A stretch of 64,000 nt of DNA from NCBI GenBank assembly GCA_958349055.1, contig CATWBO010000001.1, positions 124,001 to 188,000 on the forward strand, written 5' to 3'. A program made the translations under genes and the position numbers. This DNA comes from an uncultured bacterium (lineage in GTDB: Bacteria; Actinomycetota; Coriobacteriia; Coriobacteriales; Coriobacteriaceae). The notes under the pieces are model-generated. The model was given only the letters and a program-made list of their open reading frames with translations, was not told the DNA's origin and made no database searches. Below, one piece after another: positions 56,600 to 64,000 of this stretch; position 1 is the first letter of the stretch; the number at the start of each line of letters is the position of its first letter.

Positions 56600-57676
56600 G
56601 TGACGATGGTCCATTTGTCCGATGTGGTGGTGATGGAAGTGTCTAATACCGTTTTCAAGCACAAGCATACGACTCGCAACACGTTGGCGCGGAATAGGAT
56701 GCTTGCCAGGCTCACGGAGGCGGCTGAACAAGGCGTGCTGCTTGTGACACACGACAATGCCGAGCTCATGTGGCTGCGGCGTCATGTTGGAACCGACGAT
56801 ATCGCGGAACCCGAGCCGTATTTGTTCTGCTTTCAACATGATTGGGGTGTACTGACGCCGGCGGAGCGAACGCTGCGTACCATCAAAGGGCTTGCAGAGT
56901 TTCATCCCGATTGGGCGTTTTGGGGTTATGACGCGGCGCTTTTGTGGGGTCTGGAGGTGCCGAATGATCTGCTTGGGTCGCGTTTTCTTGTTAAGACGGG
57001 TTGTTCGGTGACGTTGAGCGGCGGGTGCAGGTTGTTGCGTCCGCAGATGGCGGGCGCACTCGAGCATGTTGATGGCGTGCGGGTGACGTCGTTTTGGCGC
57101 ACGGTGGAGGATTGCCTACTGCGTGCGCCGTTCTCCTACGGGTTGGCGATTGCCGATTCTGCACTGCGGGCGAAAGGCGTATCACGTGGGGATTTGTGCG
57201 AGCGCCTCCGCGCCGATTGCGAGGGCAGGCGAGGGTATCGCAGGGCGCAAGTGATTGCGTCATATGCGGACGGGCTGTCTGAAAACGGCGGCGAGTCTCG
57301 GTTCCGAGCATTCTTTATTGCGTACGGCTTTCCGGTTCCGGAGCTGCAGGTGGAGTTTCGCGACCCGCTCGATCCGAGCCAGGTATTTCGCGTCGACTAT
57401 TTTTGGCGGCTCGAGGACGGGACGTGTGTCATCGGCGAGCTCGACGGAAAGGGGAAGTACACCTTGCAGAGCGGCGAGGGTCGGGAGTCGGTTGACCCAT
57501 TCGTGGCAGAGCGTCAGCGGGAATCTCATCTGACAATGCTCGGGCACAAGGTGCTTCGGTTTACGTTTAACGAACTCAAAGACCCGGGGAAGCTGGTCGA
57601 GAAAATGAGGCTGGCGGGTATTCCTCGGCAGGTTGAATTGGCTGAGGAGTGGAGATGCCAGTGGTATGGGCGCTGA
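56600..57676 (+). CDS. AbiEi-like / DUF559-like protein with a predicted PD-(D/E)XK nuclease domain
   Basis: The 358-residue product has an AbiEi-like middle (DWGVLTPAERTL, WGYDAALLWGLEVP, TSFWRTVEDCLLRAPFSYGL) and a C-terminal segment with NGGESRFRAFFIAYG (Glu232), FRVDYFW (Asp266) and VIGELDGKGKY (Glu280, Lys284, Lys286). This fits a Vsr/DUF559-type nuclease core found behind AbiEi-like domains in many actinobacterial orphans of unknown role. No AbiEii toxin gene is adjacent. Start GTG 56600 or ATG 56606, after cggagg (56589-56594). It ends in a rare TGA. Palindromic arrays lie 20 bases before and 8 bases after it. Confidence 0.75.
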   Translation: MTMVHLSDVVVMEVSNTVFKHKHTTRNTLARNRMLARLTEAAEQGVLLVTHDNAELMWLRRHVGTDDIAEPEPYLFCFQHDWGVLTPAERTLRTIKGLAEFHPDWAFWGYDAALLWGLEVPNDLLGSRFLVKTGCSVTLSGGCRLLRPQMAGALEHVDGVRVTSFWRTVEDCLLRAPFSYGLAIADSALRAKGVSRGDLCERLRADCEGRRGYRRAQVIASYADGLSENGGESRFRAFFIAYGFPVPELQVEFRDPLDPSQVFRVDYFWRLEDGTCVIGELDGKGKYTLQSGEGRESVDPFVAERQRESHLTMLGHKVLRFTFNELKDPGKLVEKMRLAGIPRQVELAEEWRCQWYGR

Positions 57677-57684
57677 GAGGTTTT

Positions 57685-57822
57685 GTCTCGATCTGTAACG
57701 TTTAGAGGCTGTTTGAGCTCGTAATTGTTACAGATCGAGACAAGCCGGTGAAACGTCGACCGAATGTCTCGATCTGTAACATCAAGGGGCCTAATAACCC
57801 TGTACCTGTTACAGATCGAGAC
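57685..57822. repeat. Array of 57-bp palindromic elements, units D1-D2
   Basis: Units at 57685-57741 and 57766-57822 with a 24-base linker (starts 81 apart). D1 begins eight bases after the stop of the nuclease-like gene. D2 arms are the perfect consensus GTCTCGATCTGTAACA and complement. Confidence 0.92.
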
Positions 57823-57972
57823 ATTTCCCTGGTGTCGCTGGGGTGGGACTGCAACGTGTTCCGTCTCCCCACATCCCCTCTTCCTTCCGTTAACCGATGC
57901 GTCTGCAGCAATCCAGCGGGACTAGGTGATAATGGACAAATGTTCAAGTTAATTGTGAGGGAGGAGCTCGAT

Positions 57973-59343
57973 ATGGCGTCTGCCGATCGTTCCACGTTGT
58001 TTATCAATGCGACCATTCTGGATGGTTCGGAACATATGGAGCCGCAACCCGATATGGCCGTGACTGTTGAGCGCGGCGTCATCACCTGGATGGGGCCGAG
58101 TGCTGTGGCGCAGGCGCCTGCAGGTGCCGAGGTTATCGACCTGGGTGGTGCGTATCTCATGCCCGGTCTCATCAATATGCACGTGCACCTGTGCGGCTCG
58201 GGCAAGCCTGTCTCGGCCGGTGATGCGGGAGCGCTGATGAAGAAACTCGATAATCCCGTGGGCCGTGCCATCGTCCGCCGCATCCTCAAGGGCAGCGCCC
58301 AGCAGCAGCTGGCAAGCGGCGTGACCACGGTGCGCGGCGCGGGCGACCCGTTGTTTGCCGACATTGCCGTGCGCGACGCTATCGACGCCGGTAAGTATCA
58401 GGGTCCGCGCCTGGTAGCGCCGGGAACGGGTGTCACGGTGCCGGGCGGCCATGGCGCGGGCTTGTTCGCCCAGGTGGCCAACAGCCCCGTTGAGGCAGCC
58501 GAGCAGGTGCGAGACCTGTATGCGCGCGGCGCCGACGTCATTAAGCTGTTCGTAACGGGCGGTGTGTTCGATGCGACCGAGGTGGGCGAGCCGGGCGTGC
58601 TACGTATGCCGGTGGAGGTTGCCGCGGCGGCGTGCAAGGCGGCGCACGAGGTGGGCCTGCCGGTTATGGCTCATGTCGAGAGCACCGAGGGCGTGAAGGC
58701 CGCGCTTGAGGCCGGCGTCGATACGATCGAGCACGGCGCTCCGTTGACACCCGAGATCCTGGAGCTGTACCGCGGCGCCGCGGGCACGCAGCTCGAGGGA
58801 CGTGCGCCCAGCGTTACCTGCACGATCAGCCCGGCGCTGCCGTTTGTATTGCTCGACCCGGAAAAGACCCATTCGACCGATACGCAAAAGAAGAACGGCG
58901 ACATCGTGTGCTCGGGCATTATCGAGAGTGCTCGTGCGGCGCTGGATGCCGGCGTTAAGGTAGGCTTGGGCACGGACTCAAGCTGCCCGTTCGTGACGCA
59001 GTACGACATGTGGCGTGAGGTGGCCTATTTTGCCAAGTACGTGGGTGTGAGCAACGCTTTCGCGCTGCATACGGCTACGCAGGTCAATGCCGAGCTGCTG
59101 GGGCTGGGTGGCGAGACCGGCACAATCGAGTGCGGCAAGGCCGCCGATATCCTGGTGACGCGCAAGAATCCGCTCGATGACCTGTGCGCTCTGCGTGAGC
59201 CGATACATGTGATGTGTCGCGGTGATCTGGTACGCAAGCTCAAGGTGAAGCGTATTCCCGAGGTGGACGCCGAGCTCGACGCGATTATGGCCATGCCTGC
59301 CGAAGCGCTGGCTGAGGAGCTGGCCCGCGACGGTGTGGCGTAG
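57973..59343 (+). CDS. Amidohydrolase family metal-dependent hydrolase
   Basis: The 456-residue product is an imidazolonepropionase/prolidase-like amidohydrolase: MPGLINMHVHLCGSG (HxH metal site, about residue 66), VIKLFVTGGV with the metal-bridging Lys, VMAHVESTEGVKAAL and DTIEHG (two His), and LGTDSSCPF (Asp). Close relatives hydrolyse dipeptides, N-acyl or cyclic amide substrates; the exact one is unknown. ATG 57973 follows gagggaggagctcgat; an earlier ATG at 57940 lacks a site. A terminator follows. Confidence 0.88.
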   Translation: MASADRSTLFINATILDGSEHMEPQPDMAVTVERGVITWMGPSAVAQAPAGAEVIDLGGAYLMPGLINMHVHLCGSGKPVSAGDAGALMKKLDNPVGRAIVRRILKGSAQQQLASGVTTVRGAGDPLFADIAVRDAIDAGKYQGPRLVAPGTGVTVPGGHGAGLFAQVANSPVEAAEQVRDLYARGADVIKLFVTGGVFDATEVGEPGVLRMPVEVAAAACKAAHEVGLPVMAHVESTEGVKAALEAGVDTIEHGAPLTPEILELYRGAAGTQLEGRAPSVTCTISPALPFVLLDPEKTHSTDTQKKNGDIVCSGIIESARAALDAGVKVGLGTDSSCPFVTQYDMWREVAYFAKYVGVSNAFALHTATQVNAELLGLGGETGTIECGKAADILVTRKNPLDDLCALREPIHVMCRGDLVRKLKVKRIPEVDAELDAIMAMPAEALAEELARDGVA

Positions 59344-59378
59344 ATGTGACAAAGGTGCAGCTCCGTTGCCGCATACAA

Positions 59379-59415
59379 AAAGCCGAGGTCTCAACACGAG
59401 GCCTCGGCTTTTTTA
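59379..59415. terminator. Bidirectional terminator
   Basis: agccgagg / cctcggct (59381-59388, 59402-59409) with A-tract before and T-tract after, between the amidohydrolase (plus) and the zinc-ribbon gene (minus). It can serve both. Confidence 0.85.
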
Positions 59416-59436
59416 TCGAACAAATACTTAAGATTT

Positions 59437-59465
59437 GGGACAAACAAACCTGATTAATTTGTCCC
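59437..59465. repeat. Small inverted repeat related to the ACCTGTCCC group
   Basis: gggacaaa / tttgtccc (8 perfect pairs) around caaacctgattaa. It lies between the terminator and the minus-strand stop at 59477. Confidence 0.5.
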
Positions 59466-59476
59466 GCGTGCGGGCG

Positions 59477-59950
59477 CTAGGAGCGGGTTTCCATCTTGGC
59501 GTGGCACTTGGGGCAGGTGACGCGGATCTTGCCTTTGCCCTTGGGGACGGAGAGCATCTGGCCGCAGTTGGGGCACTTGAGGTATGCCGTGGTCTTGCGT
59601 CCCTTCCACATCTTCTTGGCCGTGCGCTTGGCGCGCTCAAAGTCTTCCTTGCTCGTTCCAGCCGCGCGCGAGGTGCTGGCCGCTGCAGCGCCGCCGCCCA
59701 AGCTGGCGACAAACTTGCCCAAGCCGGGGACGTTCGCGGTCGCGGCGACAAAGGCAGCGTTTTCCTTGCGACGCGCATCGATGTTTTTGGACAGGCCGCG
59801 CAGCACGCCAATCACGATTACGGCGATGGCAATCCAGCTGAGCCACTGGATGTGGGCTATCGATCCGATCATCGCGATGACAATGCCGGCAAAACCCATC
59901 ACGATGGTGAGTTCATCGGCACCATTGCGGCCCTTCATAAAGTCATTCAT
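59477..59950 (-). CDS. Small membrane protein with a C-terminal zinc ribbon
   Basis: The 157-residue product has two membrane segments (about residues 14-30 and 35-52: IVMGFAGIVIAMIGSIAHI, WLSWIAIAVIVIGVLRGL), a basic linker, and a zinc ribbon, LKCPNCGQMLSVPKGKGK then CPKCHAKME. It resembles uncharacterised coriobacterial and Firmicute proteins; function is unknown. Start ATG 59950 follows gaaaggcaatttgc on the minus strand; 10 upstream in-frame codons lack a site. Confidence 0.75.
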   Translation of the reverse strand: MNDFMKGRNGADELTIVMGFAGIVIAMIGSIAHIQWLSWIAIAVIVIGVLRGLSKNIDARRKENAAFVAATANVPGLGKFVASLGGGAAAASTSRAAGTSKEDFERAKRTAKKMWKGRKTTAYLKCPNCGQMLSVPKGKGKIRVTCPKCHAKMETRS

Positions 59951-60005
59951 GCAAATTGCCTTTCGTTCGATATGCTGCACGCCTTTATACCCGATTTAGA
60001 GCAAG

Positions 60006-60085
60006 GGGGACAGGTTAATCTGCACCAAGGTGGTGCAAACATACCTGTCCCCGGAACGCCAAGACGGTGCAAAGAAGTCTGTCCC
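60006..60085. repeat. ACCTGTCCC-type repeats
   Basis: Inverted repeat ggggacaggt / acctgtcccc (60006-60015, 60043-60052) with an inner gcacc/ggtgc stem, then a degenerate half (gtgcaaagaagtctgtcccc) to about 60085. Related to copies at 24178 and 36494. Confidence 0.7.
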
Positions 60086-60096
60086 CAATGCCCCAA

Positions 60097-60369
60097 TTAC
60101 TTGGAGAGCTTGTCGACGACGCGTTCAATCTCGGCGAGCTTGGCGGCTTTGAGGTCTTCGTCGCCCGATTCGATTGCCGAAGTCACGCAGCCCTCGATAT
60201 GCGCCTTGAGCACGTCGGCGTTAATGCGCGCGAGGAGCGCCTGTGTGGCCATGAGCTGCGTGGAGATATCGACGCAATAACGGTCCTCATCGACCATCCG
60301 CAAGATGCCGTCGATCTGACCGCGTGCCGTCTTGAGCATGCGGGTCACCGATTTATGGTCTGCCATCAT
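60097..60369 (-). CDS. csoR: CsoR-family copper-sensing repressor
   Basis: The 90-residue product is an all-helical CsoR/FrmR-family repressor. The Cu(I) ligands are present: Cys32 in DRYCVDIS, then His57 and Cys61 in KAHIEGC, the C-H-C signature of copper sensors. GQIDGILRMVDEDRYC is the family core. Start at the first of two ATG codons (60369 or 60366), after cgaggacccgcc. It is the last gene of copA-copZ-csoR, so it likely represses its own operon through the palindrome at 63172-63195. Confidence 0.92.
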   Translation of the reverse strand: MMADHKSVTRMLKTARGQIDGILRMVDEDRYCVDISTQLMATQALLARINADVLKAHIEGCVTSAIESGDEDLKAAKLAEIERVVDKLSK

Positions 60370-60407
60370 GGCGGGTCCTCGTTTCTGGTCGGGGTGCGCG
60401 TGGGTCG

Positions 60408-60629
60408 TTACGCGGCGGTTACGGACAGGGCGTGGAACTTCTCGCCGGCGCCCTCGACGGCGGCGGCGAGCTGCTCGGCGGTCACGGTGTCGGCGCACTC
60501 CACCTGGACGGTCTGGGTCTCGTGATCGGCATCGGCGTCGGTCACGCCGGCCACGTTGAGCAACGCCGTCTCGACGGTGGCGTCGCAGTGGCCGCACATG
60601 AGGCCGGAAGTCTTGATTGTGAAACGCAT
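60408..60629 (-). CDS. copZ: Copper chaperone (heavy-metal-associated domain)
   Basis: The 73-residue product is a single HMA domain with the metal site GLMCGHCDATVE (CxxC). It shuttles Cu(I) to CopA. Start ATG 60629 follows agagaggaatatcc. It is followed by csoR 38 bases on and preceded by copA across a 147-base gap with a long hairpin. Confidence 0.93.
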   Translation of the reverse strand: MRFTIKTSGLMCGHCDATVETALLNVAGVTDADADHETQTVQVECADTVTAEQLAAAVEGAGEKFHALSVTAA

Positions 60630-60658
60630 GGATATTCCTCTCTGTTGTGTCGGCTTTC

Positions 60659-60744
60659 CCAGGCACCCGACCTTGACCTTCAAACCGTCGCTCGCGTACC
60701 AAAGTACGCGTCGCTCCTCTTTCAGGTCAATCTCGGGCACCTGG
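60659..60744 (-). repeat. 86-bp imperfect palindrome between copA and copZ
   Basis: Outer arms ccaggcacccga / tcgggcacctgg with adjoining ttgacct/aggtcaa, and an inner gcgtac-caaa-gtacgc stem, form a hairpin of about 86 bases in the copA-copZ transcript. It has no T-run, so a stabilizing or processing role in differential expression is more likely than termination; a REP-like element is also possible. Confidence 0.65.
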
Positions 60745-60776
60745 AAAACCCGTTCTAAATGGACGTAATGGTGAGC

Positions 60777-63119
60777 CTATTTTGCCACTTTTGGCTTAAA
60801 GGATTTCAGGCGCAGAGCGTTGGACACAACGCAGACACTCGACAGGCTCATCGCGGCGGCGCCAAACATCGGCGAGAGCTGCCAACCGGTGAGGGGGAAG
60901 AACACGCCCGCCGCCAGCGGAATGCCGATGCCGTTGTAGAACAGCGCCCAGAACAGGTCCTGCTTGATGTTGCGAATCGTGGCGCGCGAAAGCTCGATGG
61001 CCCGCGCAACATCCATGAGGTCGCTGCGCATGAGCACCACATCTGCCCCTTCTTTGGCGATGTCGGCGCCGGTGCCGATAGCAAGGCCCACGTCGGCGCG
61101 CGCCAGGGCGGGGGAGTCGTTGATGCCGTCGCCCACCATGGCGACCTTGCTGCCCGCATCCTGCAGTTCGCGCACGTGGCGCTCCTTGTCGGCGGGGAGG
61201 ACGTCGGCGATGACCTGTTCGCTGCTCAGCCCCACGCGGCGGGCGATGGCCTCGGCCGTCACGCGGTTGTCGCCGGTGAGCATGCGCACGTCGACGCCGA
61301 GCTTGCGGAGCGCGGCGATGGCCTCGGCACTCGTTTCTTTGACCTCGTCAGCCACGGCGATGGTGCCGACAAGCTCGCCGTTCTTGGCAAAGAACAGCGG
61401 CGTCTTGCCTTCGGCGGCATATTGCTCGGCAAGACCCGCGGGCACGGTAACGCCCAACTCGTCCATCAGGCGCACGTTGCCGGCTGCGATGACATTCTGC
61501 CCCTCGCGTGCCGTAACGCCTCGTCCGGGCACGGCGGCAAAGTCCTCGACCATGCGCGCGACAATTCCGCGCGCTTCGCACTCGGCCATAATCGCCTCGG
61601 CCAGCGGGTGCTCGCTCGAGCGCTCCAGCGCGGCGGCCAGCTTGAGCAGCGCCTTTTCGCTCATGGCGGGCGAGCCGTCAGCGCGCGTGGCTACCACGAT
61701 ATCAGTCACGGCAGGCTTGCCGCGGGTGACGGTGCCAGTCTTGTCGAGCACCACGGTGCCCACGCTGCGCAGATTCTCCAGCGCCTCGGCGCTCTTGAAC
61801 AGAATGCCCATCTCGGCGCCCTTGCCGGTGCCGACCATAATGGCGACGGGTGTGGCCAGACCCAGCGCGCACGGGCAGCTGATCACCAGCACGGCGACGG
61901 CGGAGGTGAGCGCTTCGTTGACGCTTCCGGTCAAAACCATCCATGCCACAAAAGTTACGGCAGAGATTGCGAACACCACGGGCACGAACACGCCGGCGAC
62001 CTTGTCGGCCATGCGGGCGATGGGCGCCTTGGTGGCGTTGGCGTCCTCGACGAGCTGGATAATCTTGGCGAGCGACGTGTCGGCGCCCACACGCGTGGCG
62101 CGGAAGGTAAACGAACCGGTACGGTTGACGGTGGCGGCGCTGACGGTGTCGCTGGCGGTCTTTTCCACGGGGATGGACTCGCCGGTGAGCGCACTCTCGT
62201 CCACGGCCGAGCTGCCTTCGAGCACCACGCCATCGACGGGGATGGACTCTCCGGGGCGTACGCGCAGGACCTGGCCGGGAAGGATACTGTCGACGTCGAC
62301 GGTGGTTTCGGTGCCGTCGTCGGCAACGACGGTCGCAGTCTTGGGTGCCAAGTCGATGAGCGCCTCGATAGCGCCGCCGGTTTTGGATTTGCTGCGTGTC
62401 TCGAGGTATTTGCCCACGGTGACGAGCGACAGGATGGTGCCGGCGCTCTCAAAATACAGGTTGTCCATGCTCGTCATCATGGCCTCGCGCACCTGACCTG
62501 TGGCCAGCTGGTCGGCCATGATAAACATGGCATAGAGCGACCAGGCGATCGACGCGGTGGCGCCGACGGCGATGAGAGCGTCCATGGTCGGCGCGCCGTG
62601 CGCGAGCGATTTAAACCCGTTGATAAAGTACGCGTCGTTGACGTAGACGATGGGGATGAGCAGGACGAGCTCGGTGAGCGCGAGCGTCATGCTGTGGGTA
62701 TGGTCGGTGAAAATGCCGGGTAGCGGCCAGCCAAGCATGTGCCCCATGCCTATGTAGAACAGTGGGATGAGGAATACGATCGAGACGATGAGGCGGGTGC
62801 GCATGGTGGAGGCGGCGGCCTCCAGCTTTTTGGTAGGCGACTCCATATGGGCGGCGCCGGACCTGGCTTGTGCACTGCCGTTTGAGCCGGCGGCACCGGT
62901 GCCCACATCGACGGGCGAGGCCGAGTAGCCCGCGCGGTCGACGGCGGTGCAGATATCGTCGGGGGAGACCTGCGCGGGGTCGTAGTCCACCAGCATAGAG
63001 CCGGCGAGCAGATTGACCGCGACGCTTTGGACGCCGTCGAGCTTGCTCACGGCACGGTCCACGTGCGCCTGACAGGCGGCGCATGTCATGCCACCCACAT
63101 CGAATTTATCTTGAGCCAT
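60777..63119 (-). CDS. copA: Copper-exporting P1B-type ATPase
   Basis: Pumps Cu(I) out of the cytosol. The 780-residue product has one N-terminal HMA domain with GMTCAAC (residues 10-16), about eight membrane segments, the transmembrane metal motif CPC (415-417), the phosphorylation motif DKTGT (459-463), and downstream TGDNR and [10 protein letters not shown] hinge motifs. ATG 63119 follows agagaggagaagcc on the minus strand. It heads the copA-copZ-csoR operon. Confidence 0.96.
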   Translation of the reverse strand: MAQDKFDVGGMTCAACQAHVDRAVSKLDGVQSVAVNLLAGSMLVDYDPAQVSPDDICTAVDRAGYSASPVDVGTGAAGSNGSAQARSGAAHMESPTKKLEAAASTMRTRLIVSIVFLIPLFYIGMGHMLGWPLPGIFTDHTHSMTLALTELVLLIPIVYVNDAYFINGFKSLAHGAPTMDALIAVGATASIAWSLYAMFIMADQLATGQVREAMMTSMDNLYFESAGTILSLVTVGKYLETRSKSKTGGAIEALIDLAPKTATVVADDGTETTVDVDSILPGQVLRVRPGESIPVDGVVLEGSSAVDESALTGESIPVEKTASDTVSAATVNRTGSFTFRATRVGADTSLAKIIQLVEDANATKAPIARMADKVAGVFVPVVFAISAVTFVAWMVLTGSVNEALTSAVAVLVISCPCALGLATPVAIMVGTGKGAEMGILFKSAEALENLRSVGTVVLDKTGTVTRGKPAVTDIVVATRADGSPAMSEKALLKLAAALERSSEHPLAEAIMAECEARGIVARMVEDFAAVPGRGVTAREGQNVIAAGNVRLMDELGVTVPAGLAEQYAAEGKTPLFFAKNGELVGTIAVADEVKETSAEAIAALRKLGVDVRMLTGDNRVTAEAIARRVGLSSEQVIADVLPADKERHVRELQDAGSKVAMVGDGINDSPALARADVGLAIGTGADIAKEGADVVLMRSDLMDVARAIELSRATIRNIKQDLFWALFYNGIGIPLAAGVFFPLTGWQLSPMFGAAAMSLSSVCVVSNALRLKSFKPKVAK

Positions 63120-63164
63120 GGCTTCTCCTCTCTGTGACGTAGCGTCGGAAATGTTAACCAGCTG

Positions 63165-63202
63165 ATACTATACACCCATACCCCCTGGGGGTGTCCAGTG
63201 CA
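63165..63202 (-). promoter_or_regulatory. copA promoter with a CsoR-type operator
   Basis: The G/C palindrome acacccataccccctggggg plus tgt (63172-63194) matches the TACCCCC-GGGGGTA style of CsoR operators. On the minus strand it lies between a -35-like TGGACA and a -10-like TATAGT with a 19-base spacer, so repressor binding would block polymerase. Confidence 0.7.
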
Positions 63203-63269
63203 GAAAAATATATGAGATTTCATTACAGATGAAGATGGATGGTTGGCCGATGGACCGTCCCTGCCAAAC

Positions 63270-63407
63270 ATCTCGATCTGTAACATCTGGACCGGTTTTT
63301 GACCCCTTACTGTTACGGATTGAGATGTTGTCTCGCGGGGTTGGGGTTTTGTCTCGTTCTGTAACATCTAGACCTTTATTTGCCGAGCTAGTGTTACAGA
63401 TCGAGAC
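63270..63407. repeat. Array of 57-bp palindromic elements, units E1-E2
   Basis: Units at 63270-63326 and 63351-63407 with a 24-base linker (starts 81 apart). E1 arms begin ATCTC and end GAGAT, a paired change from the GTCTC/GAGAC consensus. E1's right arm has two further changes. Confidence 0.9.
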
Positions 63408-63449
63408 AATTGCCGGGGAGGGGTCCCGTCACGGCAAGATGCCCACTCC

Positions 63450-64000
63450 CTAGATGCAGAACCCGGGGATCACGCAGGTTCGCTTCTTGGGGCTGTCCGC
63501 AGGCGTTGCGTACGTAAAGACGTCGCCGTCGTGCCCCACGCGGTTCATATGGAGCGTGCCTTCGCTCTCCGATGTGTCGGGGCTCACCGTGCGCTCCCAC
63601 CAACAGGCGTCCTTGCCCTTCCACTGGCGAACCAACGTCTCGTTCGTGGTATACGGACTTACCTTGAGCTCGCGGAAGAGTTGGTACTCCTTGCCCTCGC
63701 CGTTATAGATGTCGGCCAGGTAGTGAAAGCCCTCGGCAAACGAATCGGGCGGTTGCGTACCGCACAGCTCGACCATGGCGGGCAGCCAAAGGGTTGCGGG
63801 CAGCTCGCTCAGACACGAAGCGCTTCTGGCGGCGCCAACGTTATTCGAGATCTTTTTGACAGACTTGATGAGCGCGCGCAACTCGTTGGGCAGCAGCTTA
63901 AGGCCGTCGCCGTCGAGCCATTCTCGCAGCTCGCAATCTGCCCAGCCGGCGCTCGGCGGTTCAGTCGCAGCATCGCGCTCGGCAATACCCGCGTCGAACA
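63450..64000 (-). CDS. DUF6273-domain protein, 5' end outside the window
   Basis: The frame is open from the window edge to the stop at 63450 (at least 182 residues). Segments SAGWADCELREWLDGDGLKL, LLPNELRALIKSV, LWLPAMVEL and YQLFRELKVSPYTT followed by WWERTVSPD and the ending PGFCI are typical of DUF6273, a domain of unknown function in gut bacterial surface or secreted proteins. The N-terminus, and any signal peptide, is not visible. Confidence 0.8.
   Translation of the reverse strand, partial: FDAGIAERDAATEPPSAGWADCELREWLDGDGLKLLPNELRALIKSVKKISNNVGAARSASCLSELPATLWLPAMVELCGTQPPDSFAEGFHYLADIYNGEGKEYQLFRELKVSPYTTNETLVRQWKGKDACWWERTVSPDTSESEGTLHMNRVGHDGDVFTYATPADSPKKRTCVIPGFCI

Larger units (their letters stand above)
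63120..63449. other. Intergenic region upstream of copA
   Basis: 330 bases without a gene. It contains the copA promoter and CsoR-type operator (63165-63202), two 57-bp palindromic elements (63270-63407) and the end of the DUF6273 gene. Nothing else seen. Confidence 0.7.

Noticed and set aside
56600..57676. Classical AbiE toxin-antitoxin pair
   Set aside because: The AbiEi-like region is clear, but no AbiEii nucleotidyltransferase gene is adjacent; the neighbours are repeats and an amidohydrolase.

Overview
The window is a GC-rich bacterial chromosome segment. Gene content, codon style, a spc/alpha ribosomal operon running rpsN to rplQ into truA, and the mix of actinobacterial and Firmicute-like genes (split transketolase, mupG, Hrb-like flavoprotein, DUF6273) point to a Coriobacteriia gut anaerobe, most likely Collinsella. 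That assignment is inference; no rRNA gene is present. Of 61 stop codons I could read, 33 are TAG, 24 TAA and only 4 TGA, which is unusual for GC-rich DNA.

Layout: 1-8963 is the translation/secretion operon (rpsN end, rpsH, rplF, rplR, rpsE, rpmD, rplO, secY, adk, map, infA, rpmJ, rpsM, rpsK, rpsD, rpoA, rplQ). 9056-22996 holds single genes: truA, a GT2-like protein, argR, a class A PBP (minus), a U32 protein, tyrS, ade, two HAD phosphatases and citrate synthase. 23074-34048 carries an ACT-domain protein, rpmE, secA-prfB, a YitT protein, a split transketolase, a structured-RNA candidate and ftsEX. 34240-45265 carries RNase R, a resolvase, a VanZ-like protein, a MurNAc salvage cluster (murR-murQ-murP, mupG), an ArsC/Spx protein, tRNA-Gln and tRNA-Glu, and a TPR gene overlapping smpB. 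45474-59343 carries a flavin reductase with rubredoxin, mntH and gpmA (minus), gltBD, a hypothetical gene, an AbiEi/DUF559-like nuclease gene and an amidohydrolase. 59477-64000 (all minus) carries a zinc-ribbon membrane protein, the copper operon copA-copZ-csoR, and a 5'-truncated DUF6273 gene.

The most unusual content is between the genes. Eleven copies of a roughly 57-bp palindromic element (16-bp arms, consensus GTCTCGATCTGTAACA, around a 25-nt interior) lie at five intergenic sites. At four sites they form arrays with a fixed 23-24 nt linker, so arms recur about every 40 bp in alternating orientation. Two arrays bracket the nuclease-like gene at 56600-57676. A second, unrelated-sequence palindrome (67 bp, two copies) has the same 25-nt interior. 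Other palindromic families (GGGACGTTCC type, ACCTGTCCC type) are also scattered. This looks like a REP/BIME-type system with a candidate non-RAYT partner nuclease. Separately, release factor 2 carries Ser-Pro-Thr where the codon-recognition tripeptide is normally Ser-Pro-Phe.
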